The notes beneath the pieces were generated by a model, which searched no databases, had not been told where the DNA came from, and saw only the letters and a list, made by a program, of their open reading frames with translations. A DNA stretch of 64,000 bases, from positions 64,091,290-64,155,289 of the forward strand of contig NC_087063.1 in the NCBI RefSeq assembly GCF_963678635.1. Reading direction: 5' to 3'. Both the position numbers and the translations under genes were made by a program. How positions within the stretch are numbered: position 1 is the stretch's first letter; every line of letters starts with the position of its first letter. The DNA comes from Symsagittifera roscoffensis. Taxonomy: Eukaryota > Xenacoelomorpha > Acoela > Convolutidae. Positions 60,701 through 64,000 of this stretch are shown here, piece by piece.

Positions 60701-62868
60701 CGAGAAAAATCTAGAAACGCAATTGTTTCAAAATCAGATTTTTGAAACGTACTTTTGAAACTCACATCCTTATCAATAAAGGAACCTTTGATTTGAAACT
60801 GATATTGAACAAAAGTCAACAAAAAAAAACTACCGGAAAAACTGAGACCGATTTAATGTTCACTACTTAAAACACCAAAACTGCATAAGTCTGCCGAGTA
60901 AAGCTGCAATGTGACTATAATTCAAAATGTTTTTAAATGGTCTGAAGAATTTTTTACAGTTAATTTTGATCATTTTCGTTTTTTCAACAAATTTTTAAGA
61001 AGCAATGAACGCAGACTATTATATAGGCCGTGATGAGTTTTTTCAAGAAAGTCTTAAAATGCTCTAATAACAAAAGAAGTGCATTCATACTTACAAATGC
61101 ACATAATAGTAAACCTTAAGTATGTGTACACTTTTTGGGTTCAAACTCAGGTCCATTTGCTAGATGGTAACTAAAATGAACTCTCCATTTATGAAAGCTG
61201 AATTGGCGCAAAACAACATAACCGTTTTCTAGTTTCGAAGGTGTAATTCAGCTCTAAGACTTCCCAGCAGAAAAAAAACTTTTTCTATTAATCCAGTTTT
61301 CTCAAATCTTTTTTCGCGCTCTTTTCCAGCTGTCTGTTCGCTGTTATACACAATACTAATTTATAAAGTTGCTTTTTTGATCTGGAAGAAATTCAGTTAT
61401 TTATAACTTTGATCAAATATTTGTTACTTCTTAAAATTATTAATCGGTATTTTGTCTAAAGTTCGATCAGATACATCCTTACTTTCAAATATCGCTGTTT
61501 TTCTTTAGGATTCATACGATGACTTTGCCTCAACTGTGAGCAACACCTTCTTTGTGCGAGTCTACCCCCGTGCCCAGCGGATCAGCAGTTCCAACTTTGA
61601 CCCCTCCCCCTTCTGGAGTGCGGGGGTGCAACTGGTGGCCCTGAACTACCAAACGGGGGACAAGTTCATGCAAGTCAATCAGGCACTGTTTAGAACTAAC
61701 GGCAACTGCGGCTACTATTTGAAGCCAGAGAGTGTGAGATGTAGTGGGAGCAGCATCATTCGAGGTGGGTTTTTCAAGTAAAACTTTTAAACCCATAACG
61801 TGTGGCATTGTGGCGCTCAGGTAGTGATGGTGCCCAGCAATCATATGATTGCTGGTTCAAATCGCACGTGCGCTGCAATTGGTAAGGTGAGCTCTTGTAA
61901 GTAAGCCATAGCGTACTATGGGCGCTGGTTATATGCGCTCTTCGTCAACCTTAAATAATTAACCTTCGGGTTGACTAAAAAAATATAGATGGGCTTCAAA
62001 AACAACAAAGTGATTTTCACAAAAAGACTAGTATTTAATCTTTGAAACAGTTGATGACATTAACAAAAGTATACAGCTGTGAGTACAAGATGGAAATTAA
62101 GAAGAACACTTTAACCATACTTTCACAAAACTACAATTAAAAGATGTAATCCTTTAACGTTTTCTATTCAAATTCATGTCAGGTAAACTAACAGCATTGT
62201 GTTTATAAAGCACAGAATTAAAGGCTACTGGCAAACTTAGGCTAAAATGTTTTCGTTTAGATTCACCCGTTCCGATTCGACGAGGGAGCAAGAAGTCACG
62301 AGGCTGTGAAATTAGTGTGGAAGTTCTAGCAGCCCGCAACCTCCCTAACATAGCCAACGCAATAGTCATTCCAATAGTCGAAGTCGAAATTTTCCCCCAA
62401 AACCAATCCAAACGGTTCGAAGCTTTCAAGGCCAGCAAGCGGTTAAACGGATTGACCCCTATCTGGAAAAACGCCAGTGTGTTCTGGTCTGTTCAGAGCG
62501 CCGAACTCTCATTTCTACGATTCACTCTTTACCACAAAGATATAATATTAGACTTAGATCCAACATTTGTAGCTCAAGCGACTATTCCGCTAACAAGTGT
62601 GCGAAACGGCATTCGTTGTGTGCAGTTGGAAAACGAGTTCTCGGTTCCGATTCCTCTCGCAAAATTACTCGTGTATGTGAATGTTGACTGGAAACGATGC
62701 CCGACGTCCTTCGATCCAAGCTCGTCGCCTATTTCGAATTCAAGGACTTGTTTGCTGTTAAACTGCGACGAATACTCTTCAGATTCAGATAAATCGTCGC
62801 CTCAGAGTGGCAATACTTTGAAACAAGAAAACGGAAAGAGCAAAAAACTGTTCCCGAAGAAGAAATGA
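36614..62868 (+). CDS. PLCG: Phospholipase C-gamma (1-phosphatidylinositol 4,5-bisphosphate phosphodiesterase gamma)
   Basis: Fifteen exons with matching phases give about 1355 codons ending at TGA 62866-62868. The usual PLC-gamma length is near 1250-1300. The enzyme cleaves PIP2 to diacylglycerol and IP3 at the plasma membrane, downstream of tyrosine kinases. Domains in order (residues counted from 36615): N-terminal PH about 10-180, divergent EF-like region 190-300, X 305-445, half PH then two SH2 about 450-790, SH3 about 840-895, half PH about 905-985, Y about 990-1150, C2 about 1165-1290. The SH2-SH2-SH3 insert between X and Y is diagnostic of the gamma class. Catalytic histidines are present (SSHNTY in exon 4, YHGYT in exon 5). 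The start codon is not certain: an ATG at 36653 is in frame, but an upstream exon is likely. Intron 4 carries a retrotransposon. Confidence 0.95.
37342..37755 (+). CDS. PLCG: PLCG exon 2, N-terminal PH domain
   Basis: Acceptor TTCCAG at 37336-37341, donor GTAATG at 37756. It encodes [17 protein letters not shown] (compare the IDIREIKEIRPGK block of PLC-gamma), then [17 protein letters not shown] and the PH C-terminal helix [13 protein letters not shown]. Phase 1 in, phase 1 out. Confidence 0.85.
37756..38168. other. PLCG intron 2, left part
   Basis: No repeat or gene is recognised here; the rest of this intron is occupied by the element at 38169-39096 and by AT-rich DNA up to 39783. Confidence 0.4.
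38169..39096. mobile_element. AT-palindrome MITE (family P), copy 1
   Basis: Termini CCCGCACTGGAG (38169-38180) and CTCCAGTGCGGG (39085-39096) are perfect inverted repeats. Pairing continues imperfectly inward through TTCA and AATAATTGATTAT. The interior is filled with ATTATAATCGATTATAATC-type self-complementary units on both sides of a G/C-run block (38600-38760). No transposase frame is seen. A target duplication is not obvious. Confidence 0.65.
38600..38760. repeat. Poly-C / poly-G block with quadruplex-forming potential
   Basis: Two C-runs (about 38608-38618 and 38641-38652) are followed by a run of about 15 G (38680-38694) and several further G-triplets up to 38758. The C-runs can pair with the G-runs or form a G-quadruplex. 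The Pro/Gly-rich open frames across it are artefacts of the repeat. Confidence 0.6.
39784..40072 (+). CDS. PLCG: PLCG exon 3, EF-hand-like region
   Basis: Acceptor TTCCAG, donor GTAAAC at 40073. Its end ([18 protein letters not shown]) aligns with the region just before the X domain. Canonical calcium-binding EF loops are not visible, and the segment corresponding to the IEEPYFFLDEFVTFLF stretch of vertebrate PLC-gamma appears to be missing or highly diverged. Phase 1 in, phase 2 out. Confidence 0.8.
40450..40669 (+). CDS. PLCG: PLCG exon 4, X domain first part
   Basis: Acceptor GTTGCAG, donor GTCAAT at 40670. It encodes [20 protein letters not shown] and [13 protein letters not shown]: the first catalytic histidine plus the acidic calcium-ligand region of PLC X domains. 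It is much GC-richer than the flanking introns. Phase 2 in, phase 0 out. Confidence 0.97.
41280..41284 (+). repeat. Target-site duplication AGTTA (left)
   Basis: AGTTA directly precedes the 5' LTR and is repeated at 50691-50695 directly after the 3' LTR. A 5-bp duplication is usual for BEL/Pao elements. Confidence 0.9.
41285..41581 (+). repeat. 5' LTR of the BEL/Pao element
   Basis: Starts TGTTCGCGCTTAAATT and ends GAGTGCGCCACA. It is identical in length to the 3' LTR, with three single-base differences. Confidence 0.97.
41303..41310. promoter_or_regulatory. CRE-like palindrome TGACGTCA in the 5' LTR
   Basis: A perfect 8-bp cAMP-response element (CREB/ATF site) 18 bp inside the LTR, within a larger imperfect inverted repeat (CGCGCTTAA...ATAGCGCG). 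The same site is in the 3' LTR at 50412-50419. That it drives LTR transcription is inference. Confidence 0.5.
41585..41602 (-). promoter_or_regulatory. Candidate primer-binding site
   Basis: TGGTCCGCCGACCCGGAC starts three bases after the LTR end with the TGG expected for pairing with a tRNA 3' CCA. I could not match it to a particular tRNA. Confidence 0.35.
41595..41700 (+). repeat. Degenerate GGACNNTATTC repeat
   Basis: About eight imperfect units of 12-15 bp (GGACCGTATTCC, GGACGATATTCC, GGACAGTATTCT and similar) lie between the 5' LTR and the subunit c sequence. They are in frame with it and encode an Asp/Ile/Arg/Tyr-rich stretch. Confidence 0.6.
41702..41953 (+). pseudogene. ATP5MC-like: Captured ATP synthase F0 subunit c (mature protein), one nonsense codon
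   Basis: The frame from 41726 to the TGA at 41951-41953 covers exactly 75 codons, the length of mature animal mitochondrial subunit c. It reads DIDSAAK, stop, then [36 protein letters not shown] and [11 protein letters not shown]. The proton-carrying glutamate falls at position 58 and the conserved lysine at 43, as in the family. Upstream RLPAVRR (41705-41725) resembles the end of a cleaved mitochondrial presequence. Codon 8 is TAA (41747-41749), so it cannot make the full protein. It has no intron and lies between the 5' LTR and gag of the BEL/Pao element on the same strand. It is either a host mRNA segment transduced by the element or a retrocopy that landed in it. Confidence 0.9.
41954..43009 (+). 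other. A/T-rich leader of the BEL/Pao element
   Basis: No coding sequence is recognised. The part just after the subunit c stop may be its captured 3' UTR. Positions 42470-42830 are A-run and GAAAATTTT low-complexity sequence. No clear poly(A) tail marks the end of the captured segment. Confidence 0.4.
43010..43609 (+). CDS. Accessory ORF of the BEL/Pao element, unknown function
   Basis: 199 intact codons between the leader and gag. The protein is basic, with a Lys/Arg-rich C-terminus. Visible blocks are [11 protein letters not shown], then [21 protein letters not shown] and [11 protein letters not shown]. The order of these blocks faintly recalls an SGNH/GDSL-hydrolase fold (nucleophile, glycine and GxND blocks), but the catalytic Ser and Asp/His cannot be assigned, so this is a weak guess. 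BEL/Pao elements do not normally carry an ORF ahead of gag. It is intact while gag-pol is broken. It could have its own initiation, since the preceding leader is untranslatable. Confidence 0.6.
   Translation: MFILAASSLHHALKKLSPASQKRVSQSCLAIPGLSFNHNAVNVRKTCQYQLDHYLLKRTDIVIWHDAVNNSISRHRSNNFNALTPNQLKKILLNYKRNIYAIVYCKRVGTEDIYSKLKESGILVINIVTDLISRRKQNLTELGQNYLELHQDPSLELKTFTILRRYSKNLKYIISKKNTPKPGKRKRQANRNRRNAEQH
43774..46344 (+). CDS. gag: BEL/Pao gag-like protein
   Basis: 856 codons. Residues about 130-245 form a long Glu/Lys/Gln-rich coiled coil. Residues 250-560 are Pro/Ser/Gln/Asn-rich and low complexity. Residues about 575-745 match the DUF1759 region of Pao-type elements ([32 protein letters not shown]). 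Residues about 785-850 hold two zinc knuckles ([13 protein letters not shown] and [14 protein letters not shown]) and a third C/H-rich motif. It stops at TAA 46342-46344, but the same frame continues into the protease region, so this stop may be a mutation or a readthrough site. The start ATG follows an A-rich context. Confidence 0.9.
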   Translation: MTEQIELKYRRLMNGRTSLENELSVVHSRITESLEGPIRKTKINALIESCKSILEKALAKNDELVILANKTDNHSKLLTELAAWWDRIVKVNDEVTGKARAHMESNQASEVCVSETSRSKVSSKSAKPGSSKQSSMKSLTPSERRKELLLAKMKREELEKQHEATLRLKQQEAIIEEQQHLIEMERKQQEIKFEIDRKEQEHRLRIEKSRLEMELLSEENRIKVAEAKMVETEYLEESEIDQHLELASSVDRRSDRVNDWVDHALENQKGPKVVPSSSKFENCINIESGSHQHRNVSTAEASPRRSLPNRTFDCDQQCYPYQPTVSFSDGDGIKHAVSTNPEHETQSLLISNNATLCKNNTSSFFNPAGTAATNTPVCCYFSVPHPSSSIQHIPVNNFNNDSRVVGNMPTISNQYSGYTPHAIVSQPPANLICRNQNLLSHNVYSNPASVNNAFSGQSAVISQPNLPLMSQWTPAVTQCITGVTSDGNTNPSVGVFSSVTPISQQQFPHVSSGGTVYYGFPNHDASAENTYIYQQQPFAADPSNILPSLQPVPQPQAVTLNDLVQALSVSKKDPLPEWKLAQYDGNPLQWHEWFGQFCSTVDAASLSDDVKLTYLKTLVTGKAKSAIAEFVYSGRMYKDALKTLERKFGQPQNVITAHLDKLSSFPQLRMHNSENIISFSMTISSLVAVFRSLDYEEDLKSVSLLNQALSKIPPNMRESWSLFVVKRNWSRPNLIDFNNWLKDKAEAHEQMKNMPGKPKVEEPSKTKAVTRVFASTSTVEKKFEYPSCILCKGKHALWKCSVFKEKTPTQRAKFSAENKLCFSCLQGNHAFRQCPRAKKCTKPGCTSTHSVLLHGA
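46345..46635 (+). CDS. Gag-protease linker in the same frame, between two stops
   Basis: The gag frame stays open for 95 codons after TAA 46342 ([12 protein letters not shown]...) up to TAA 46630-46632, six bases before the protease frame reopens. [18 protein letters not shown] looks like the strand before the aspartic protease active site. Ordinary inactivation and programmed suppression are both possible. Two stops in one linker favour decay. Confidence 0.6.
46636..49020 (+). CDS. pol: BEL/Pao pol: protease, reverse transcriptase, RNase H
   Basis: Begins within the protease motif [11 protein letters not shown] (DUF1758 type), with LIIGQDSF further on. RT blocks include [31 protein letters not shown] and the catalytic YMDD in [12 protein letters not shown]. 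RNase H follows with [31 protein letters not shown] and [10 protein letters not shown], keeping all four acidic catalytic residues. It ends out of frame after a frameshift around 48955-48990; the integrase continues in the next frame with [20 protein letters not shown]. It lies in the same frame as gag. Confidence 0.93.
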   Translation: MCDSASSHSWISANLVKCLNLSGRDLDLTVNGINTTTVVKTKQVQMKVSSNFDGFEYIFELTAFVKDELKVGTDTVNIPALQSKYPYLAPIKPIVYSYGDLDLIIGQDSFHAIRPEEYFKSEADPNTSPVAVRLPIGWVLSGPMPTSTCFKCNTDDTELACQIKRWYEIESYGAYKQVDSRSAEDKRAAKILDSSTVHDGSRYAVGMLWAEESIMLPDNYYSSLVQLKSLEKRLAKDPHLRDQYSKTIEDDLSKGYVIQVPPHNFSNRSIREWYLPHHPVVNPNKPGKVRRVLNGASKFHGTSLNKSLLVGPDLLQNLVFVLLRFRQHHLAVPADIEGMFLQVGVLPEDQPSLRFLWREDPTADVVVHQYTRHIFGARDSPTCANYALQRTAMDNQAMFPDAASAVLEKLYMDDYLDSFEDPDVAFKMSQELITLLALGGFKLTKFISNVTKINKKLNPPQSAPQQESKNIVTCGDKSSHVLGLKWDHIDDTLVVSRGVNRELKNSITQRTVLSFVSSVFDPIGLVAPYTVRARLLLREIWRIHGQQWDDQLPVDIKTKFLAWHSGLPSLGKMSIKRSYFSAPVDWVELHMFGDSSEEVFCAVAFLRARVKTSLETQVAFVFGKARVAPMKALSIPKLELQAALLATRLKEDVLKALTIPVSNTFMWTDSTTVLQWLNSGSKQPTFVANRIGEILESTTVDQWFHVLSGDNPADTGTRGISAESLKTSSWVNGPSLLKSGEWRLKPSIKILKKIRLAGPACDLNEDLQQPLIFKRCTKTKTTHFICMGKVQLVS
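48975..50356 (+). pseudogene. pol: BEL/Pao integrase region, one nonsense codon
   Basis: Continues pol in the +1 frame. A zinc-binding-like region with [10 protein letters not shown] and CLICRKRK is followed by the core with [10 protein letters not shown] (first D), [13 protein letters not shown] (second D) and [11 protein letters not shown] (E), so the DDE triad is complete. A TGA at 49760-49762, directly before the second catalytic Asp, truncates the product; one C-to-T change at an arginine codon would explain it. After [10 protein letters not shown] the frame is lost. The usual C-terminal end ([10 protein letters not shown]) appears in another frame from about 50350. Confidence 0.9.
50350..50406 (+). 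pseudogene. Displaced C-terminal end of pol, stop codon inside the 3' LTR
   Basis: The frame reading [19 protein letters not shown] ends at TAA 50404-50406, ten bases inside the 3' LTR, so the LTR provides the pol stop. A deletion upstream put it out of frame with the integrase. Confidence 0.6.
50382..50393 (+). promoter_or_regulatory. Candidate polypurine tract
   Basis: GGGCGCGGAAGA directly precedes the 3' LTR. It is purine-rich apart from two C, at the position where plus-strand priming occurs. Confidence 0.4.
50394..50690 (+). repeat. 3' LTR of the BEL/Pao element
   Basis: 297 bp, three differences from the 5' LTR (in the GGCCTCG, AAAAAG and ATTGTC contexts of the 5' copy). Contains the TGACGTCA site at 50412-50419. 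Confidence 0.97.
50691..50695 (+). repeat. Target-site duplication AGTTA (right)
   Basis: Matches 41280-41284 exactly. Confidence 0.9.
51205..51363 (+). CDS. PLCG: PLCG exon 5, X domain second part
   Basis: Acceptor TTTTAG, donor GTAACT at 51364; phase 0 on both sides, 53 codons. [13 protein letters not shown] carries the second catalytic histidine. [17 protein letters not shown] is the conserved X-domain block. Confidence 0.97.
51667..51859 (+). CDS. PLCG: PLCG exon 6, end of X domain and start of split PH
   Basis: Acceptor TTGAAG, donor GTTAGT at 51860. It encodes LPSPRQ-like [17 protein letters not shown], which closes the X domain, then [12 protein letters not shown], the first PH strand of the split domain. 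Phase 0 in, phase 1 out. Confidence 0.93.
52255..52311. repeat. Perfect 24-bp inverted repeat (hairpin) in PLCG intron 6
   Basis: Arms 52255-52278 and 52288-52311 are exact reverse complements (CCAAATTAAGTAAAGTGA inside T/A runs) around a 9-nt loop, CACTAAGTA. In RNA it would form a stable 24-bp stem. Confidence 0.9.
52650..53001 (+). CDS. PLCG: PLCG exon 7, split PH strand and N-terminal SH2
   Basis: Acceptor TTCAAG, donor GTAAGT at 53002. [18 protein letters not shown] aligns with the PH segment before SH2. The SH2 shows KAEQLLRDL and [15 protein letters not shown], where the phosphotyrosine-binding arginine is kept. The usual Trp-(Phe/Tyr)-His-Gly opening of the SH2 is absent ([15 protein letters not shown] instead). 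Phase 1 in, phase 2 out. Confidence 0.92.
53516..53700 (+). CDS. PLCG: PLCG exon 8, end of first SH2 and start of second SH2
   Basis: Acceptor TTTCAG, donor GTAAGC at 53701. [17 protein letters not shown] completes the first SH2. [15 protein letters not shown] is the first helix of the second SH2. Phase 2 in, phase 1 out. Confidence 0.92.
53735..54320. repeat. Degenerate repeat TTAATTGGCCAAAAAACGGTG in PLCG intron 8
   Basis: The core AATTGGCCAAAAAACGGTGC, or a variant, appears about five times (53738, 53772, 53970, 54152, 54255). It is followed by ATTGATTTTTATGACCCAGT-like sequence and GATTTSAGTTACAAC blocks. Spacing is irregular. Confidence 0.55.
54470..54976 (+). mobile_element. Helentron-like hairpin repeat (HP family)
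   Basis: 5' part TTGTTCCAACTTTCGAAG. 3' part GGGCAGTCGGAACATT, then hairpin CAGGGC-TTT-GCCCTG and ATATACGAGCAGTCTTG. The body matches 11018-11640 (reverse) and 63296-63740, including GTCGA/GTCGTATT and GCGTAACGCAAATTATTTATG blocks. Non-coding. Confidence 0.65.
55785..55838 (+). mobile_element. 3' end of a hairpin-family repeat
   Basis: AGCAGTCAGAACATT, hairpin CAGGGT-TTC-GTCCTG, then ATATACGAGCAGTCTTG. The body upstream is diverged. A related tail with hairpin TGTGC-AAGTG-GCACA lies at 55155-55195. Confidence 0.5.
56354..57369. mobile_element. AT-palindrome MITE (family P), copy 2, with a nested hAT-type MITE
   Basis: Termini CCTGCACTCAGTAAAAAA and the reverse complement of CACCCGCACTCAGTAAAAAA. 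The interior consists of ATTATAATCGATTATAATC-type units, like 38169-39096, interrupted at 56688-57010 by an inserted hAT-type MITE. The right end lies about 120 bp upstream of PLCG exon 9. Confidence 0.6.
56688..57010 (-). mobile_element. hAT-type MITE nested in the AT-palindrome element, with 8-bp TSD
   Basis: Termini CAAGGACGGATTTAG and CATATCCGCCCCTG. Flanking duplications GTTTACTG at 56680-56687 and 57011-57018 are identical. The interior (GGGATTCGACCCCCTGCC, GAGCGCGCGCCAAAAAAAGC) is the reverse complement of the family. Insertion into the other element shows it is the younger of the two. Confidence 0.88.
57490..57741 (+). CDS. PLCG: PLCG exon 9, second SH2 with Ser/Pro-rich insertion
   Basis: Acceptor GTTCAG, donor GTAAGC at 57742. 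[14 protein letters not shown] is the phosphotyrosine-binding strand (the FLVR arginine is kept). KYALSFSV is the next strand. Between them 57531-57668 encodes about 46 extra residues rich in Ser, Pro and Thr (including [14 protein letters not shown]), placed where the BC phosphate-binding loop should be. No consensus intron fits in this stretch. Phase 1 in, phase 1 out. Confidence 0.9.
58166..58398 (+). CDS. PLCG: PLCG exon 10, end of second SH2 and linker
   Basis: Acceptor TTCAG, donor GTGTGA at 58399. [19 protein letters not shown] matches FDSLVDLISYYEKHPLYRK of the family, and KLVHPVSRH follows. The linker to the SH3 continues as [12 protein letters not shown]. Phase 1 in, phase 0 out. 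Confidence 0.9.
58851..58989 (+). CDS. PLCG: PLCG exon 11, SH3 first part (divergent)
   Basis: Acceptor GTGCTAG, donor GTCAGT at 58990. [17 protein letters not shown] and [11 protein letters not shown] sit where the SH3 strands are found in PLC-gamma. The ALYDY motif of typical SH3 domains is not recognisable, so ligand binding may be changed. Phase 0 in, phase 1 out. Confidence 0.75.
59518..59652 (+). CDS. PLCG: PLCG exon 12, SH3 second part and start of second half-PH
   Basis: Acceptor TTCTAG, donor GTAGCT at 59653. [20 protein letters not shown] resembles the [20 protein letters not shown] segment, but the conserved proline and the Trp pair are reduced. [16 protein letters not shown] leads into the PH half. 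Phase 1 in, phase 1 out. Confidence 0.8.
60073..60554 (+). CDS. PLCG: PLCG exon 13, second half-PH and start of Y domain
   Basis: Donor GTAAGC at 60555. The acceptor AG at 60071-60072 has a poor pyrimidine tract, so the start is slightly uncertain. [15 protein letters not shown] and [20 protein letters not shown] form the PH half. [13 protein letters not shown] opens the Y domain. It is followed by about 50 Ser-rich residues that are longer than the usual X/Y linker. Phase 1 in, phase 0 out. Confidence 0.87.
60587..60720. repeat. G-run and diverged fragment of the hAT-type MITE in PLCG intron 13
   Basis: A run of about 18 G (60588-60602 and on) follows CATTTA. Later blocks AATCAATTTAGACGACC and GCCGAGAAAAATCTAGAAACG resemble the family's left end in reverse. 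Strongly decayed. Confidence 0.4.
61509..61764 (+). CDS. PLCG: PLCG exon 14, Y domain
   Basis: Acceptor TCTTTAG, donor GTGGGT at 61765. [40 protein letters not shown] and [10 protein letters not shown] are the conserved Y-domain blocks that bind the inositol head group and complete the catalytic barrel. Phase 0 in, phase 1 out. Confidence 0.97.
61798..61983 (+). mobile_element. tRNA-type SINE, copy 2, in PLCG intron 14
   Basis: Has A-box-like GTGGCGCTCAGGTAGTG, B box GGTTCAAATC (61854-61863), AAGGTGAGCTCTTGTAAG, TTAAATAATTAACCTTCGGG and the tail TTGACTAAAAAAA. Only about 35 bp separate it from the exon 14 donor. It shares sequence blocks in the same order with 32911-33047. Confidence 0.7.
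62261..62868 (+). CDS. PLCG: PLCG exon 15, C2 domain and C-terminus
   Basis: Acceptor GTTTAG, stop TGA 62866-62868. [15 protein letters not shown] starts the C2 domain, with [26 protein letters not shown] and [20 protein letters not shown] as conserved blocks. It ends in a Ser-rich, then basic tail ([10 protein letters not shown]). Several usual calcium-ligand Asp positions are not obvious. Phase 1 in. Confidence 0.95.
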
Positions 62869-63290
62869 AATTTTCAATGAAGGTTTATAATGGCAAATAT
62901 TTCAATTTAAATTAGATTTAGAAATTTTTTGCAGGCGCTAAAATGATTAGGAAACAAAAGTAGTCGGCCTCTGTGCAAGTATCGCAGAAGATATCACCAG
63001 TTTTGTTGCAAAAAAAATTTTAAAATGAAGGAAGGACTGAAAGTGAGCTTTAAAAAAACGTTTGACTTTATAAGCGCATTATAAATGAACTTTCAAGGCG
63101 TTCACGGTTTTAAAATCAATGAAGATGACGTTTTGACCCAGTCTTGTCTACAGAGCAAAACTTCAAAATATATTTTTTTTCAACACTCATTTCCTTGAAA
63201 TTTTATAACTTCGATCGAATTACGACTGGTAGATTTCTTTAAATGATAAATGAATCCATACATTCTGAATTAAGAACTTAAAATAAACTT
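62869..63290 (+). other. PLCG 3' flank / probable 3' UTR
   Basis: No coding sequence is recognised. The first AATAAA hexamer is at 63282-63287, a possible poly(A) signal. A diverged hairpin-type tail (AGTCGGCCTCTGTGCAAG) lies near 62962. Confidence 0.35.
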
Positions 63291-63295
63291 TTCTT

Positions 63296-63740
63296 TTTTC
63301 CAAGGAAACGTTATTTAGTTCTTCCGACACTCGAATAAAGCGAAAGATTTATTCTCGGTGCAGTTTTTCTTTATTCAGTCAATTTTCGCCGATCGAAATA
63401 ATAGTTTTCGGCAAATTGTTTTTTACCCCATTGAAGACATCAACTTTCTGAGTTGAAATGTAAAAAGATACCTTACCTCCAATTATTTTTGTTAAGTTCT
63501 GGACTAAATTATGCGCGCTTTGAAGAATTTATTCATATTGCTGCGAGCGTAACACAAATTATTTATGCGTTTATGCGTGGCAAACTATCCCGCACACCAA
63601 AGTTGTTCCAAATTGAATTGGGCCTAGCTAATTGGTCGTATTAATTCCGTACGACTCAAAATTTTAACCTTTGATTTTGTCCATATTTTACAGATTTTCA
63701 ATGCTTTCTTTTCCTAAAAGAATTCTGATATACGAGCAGT
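63296..63740 (+). mobile_element. Helentron-like hairpin repeat (HP family)
   Basis: 5' part CTTCCGACACTCG. The body has TTATTCAGTCAATTTTCGCC, ATTATGCGCGCTTTGAAG, GGCCTAGCTAATTGGTCG and the 3' ACGAGCAGTCTTCTTG end. The hairpin before the 3' end is lost in this copy. Confidence 0.55.
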
Positions 63741-64000
63741 CTTCTTGTTGTTCTGACTTTTGTAACGAAAGTAACGGAATATTTGTGCTTGGGGTGGGTT
63801 TTTTTCTTCAGACAAATTTCGACTTTTTACCTTCATTCGAAAGCTATTGTTGTCTTGATCTTAAACTTGAAAGATTATTTTACCTGTCATCATTTTTAGT
63901 AAAATTTTGGGGGTTTTAAATTGCCATTTTGGGACAATTAACGCGCGATATATTTCTCGCTATGAACGCGTAAGCGGAGATTTAATCCGTCTAAAAAATT
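63741..64000 (+). mobile_element. Helentron-like hairpin repeat, cut by the window end
   Basis: Starts TTGTTCTGACTTTTGTAACG directly after the preceding copy's 3' end. It matches 30375-30597 (GGAATATTTGTGCTTGGGGT, GAACGCGTAAGCGGAGATTT). Head-to-tail array; continues beyond the window. Confidence 0.55.

Noticed and set aside
1-64000. CRISPR arrays, bacterial operons or prophage
   Set aside because: Spliced exons, LTR elements and SINEs show eukaryotic DNA; no regular spacer-repeat array is present.

Overview
The window is AT-rich nuclear DNA from an invertebrate animal. Three things point there: a metazoan-type phospholipase C-gamma gene split by many introns, a BEL/Pao LTR retrotransposon, and a dense background of MITEs, SINEs and hairpin-ended repeats. 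The phylum cannot be read from the sequence. Most short open frames here are chance frames in AT-rich DNA.

Positions 1-8447 hold a decayed Ty3/gypsy-like element on the minus strand. Gag, protease, reverse transcriptase, RNase H and integrase remnants occur in canonical order. Its 5' portion is duplicated in direct tandem (5001-6725 and 6726-8447). Positions 8448-36600 contain no host gene that I can support. They hold a broken non-LTR (CR1/Jockey-like) element at 15200-17240, several copies of a hAT-type MITE, a helentron-like repeat family with a hairpin at its 3' end, a tRNA-type SINE, minisatellites, microsatellites and a 60-bp palindrome.

Positions 36614-62868 carry the one recognisable host gene, a PLC-gamma on the plus strand. 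I resolve 15 coding exons with consistent phases, about 1355 codons. The domain order is PH, EF-like region, catalytic X, split PH, two SH2, SH3, split PH, catalytic Y, C2. The first exon (start codon) is probably upstream. The second SH2 domain carries a Ser/Pro-rich insertion of about 45 residues at its phosphotyrosine loop.

Intron 4 of this gene, between the two halves of the X domain, contains a young BEL/Pao retrotransposon in sense orientation. It spans 41285-50690, has 297-bp LTRs differing at 3 positions, and is flanked by the 5-bp duplication AGTTA. Between its 5' LTR and gag lies a mature-length, intron-less copy of mitochondrial ATP synthase subunit c (41702-41953). That copy has one nonsense codon and keeps the proton-binding Glu58. 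The element also carries a 199-codon accessory ORF before gag. A captured respiratory-chain gene inside an LTR element is the most unusual observation in the window. Other introns carry nested MITEs, SINEs and hairpins.
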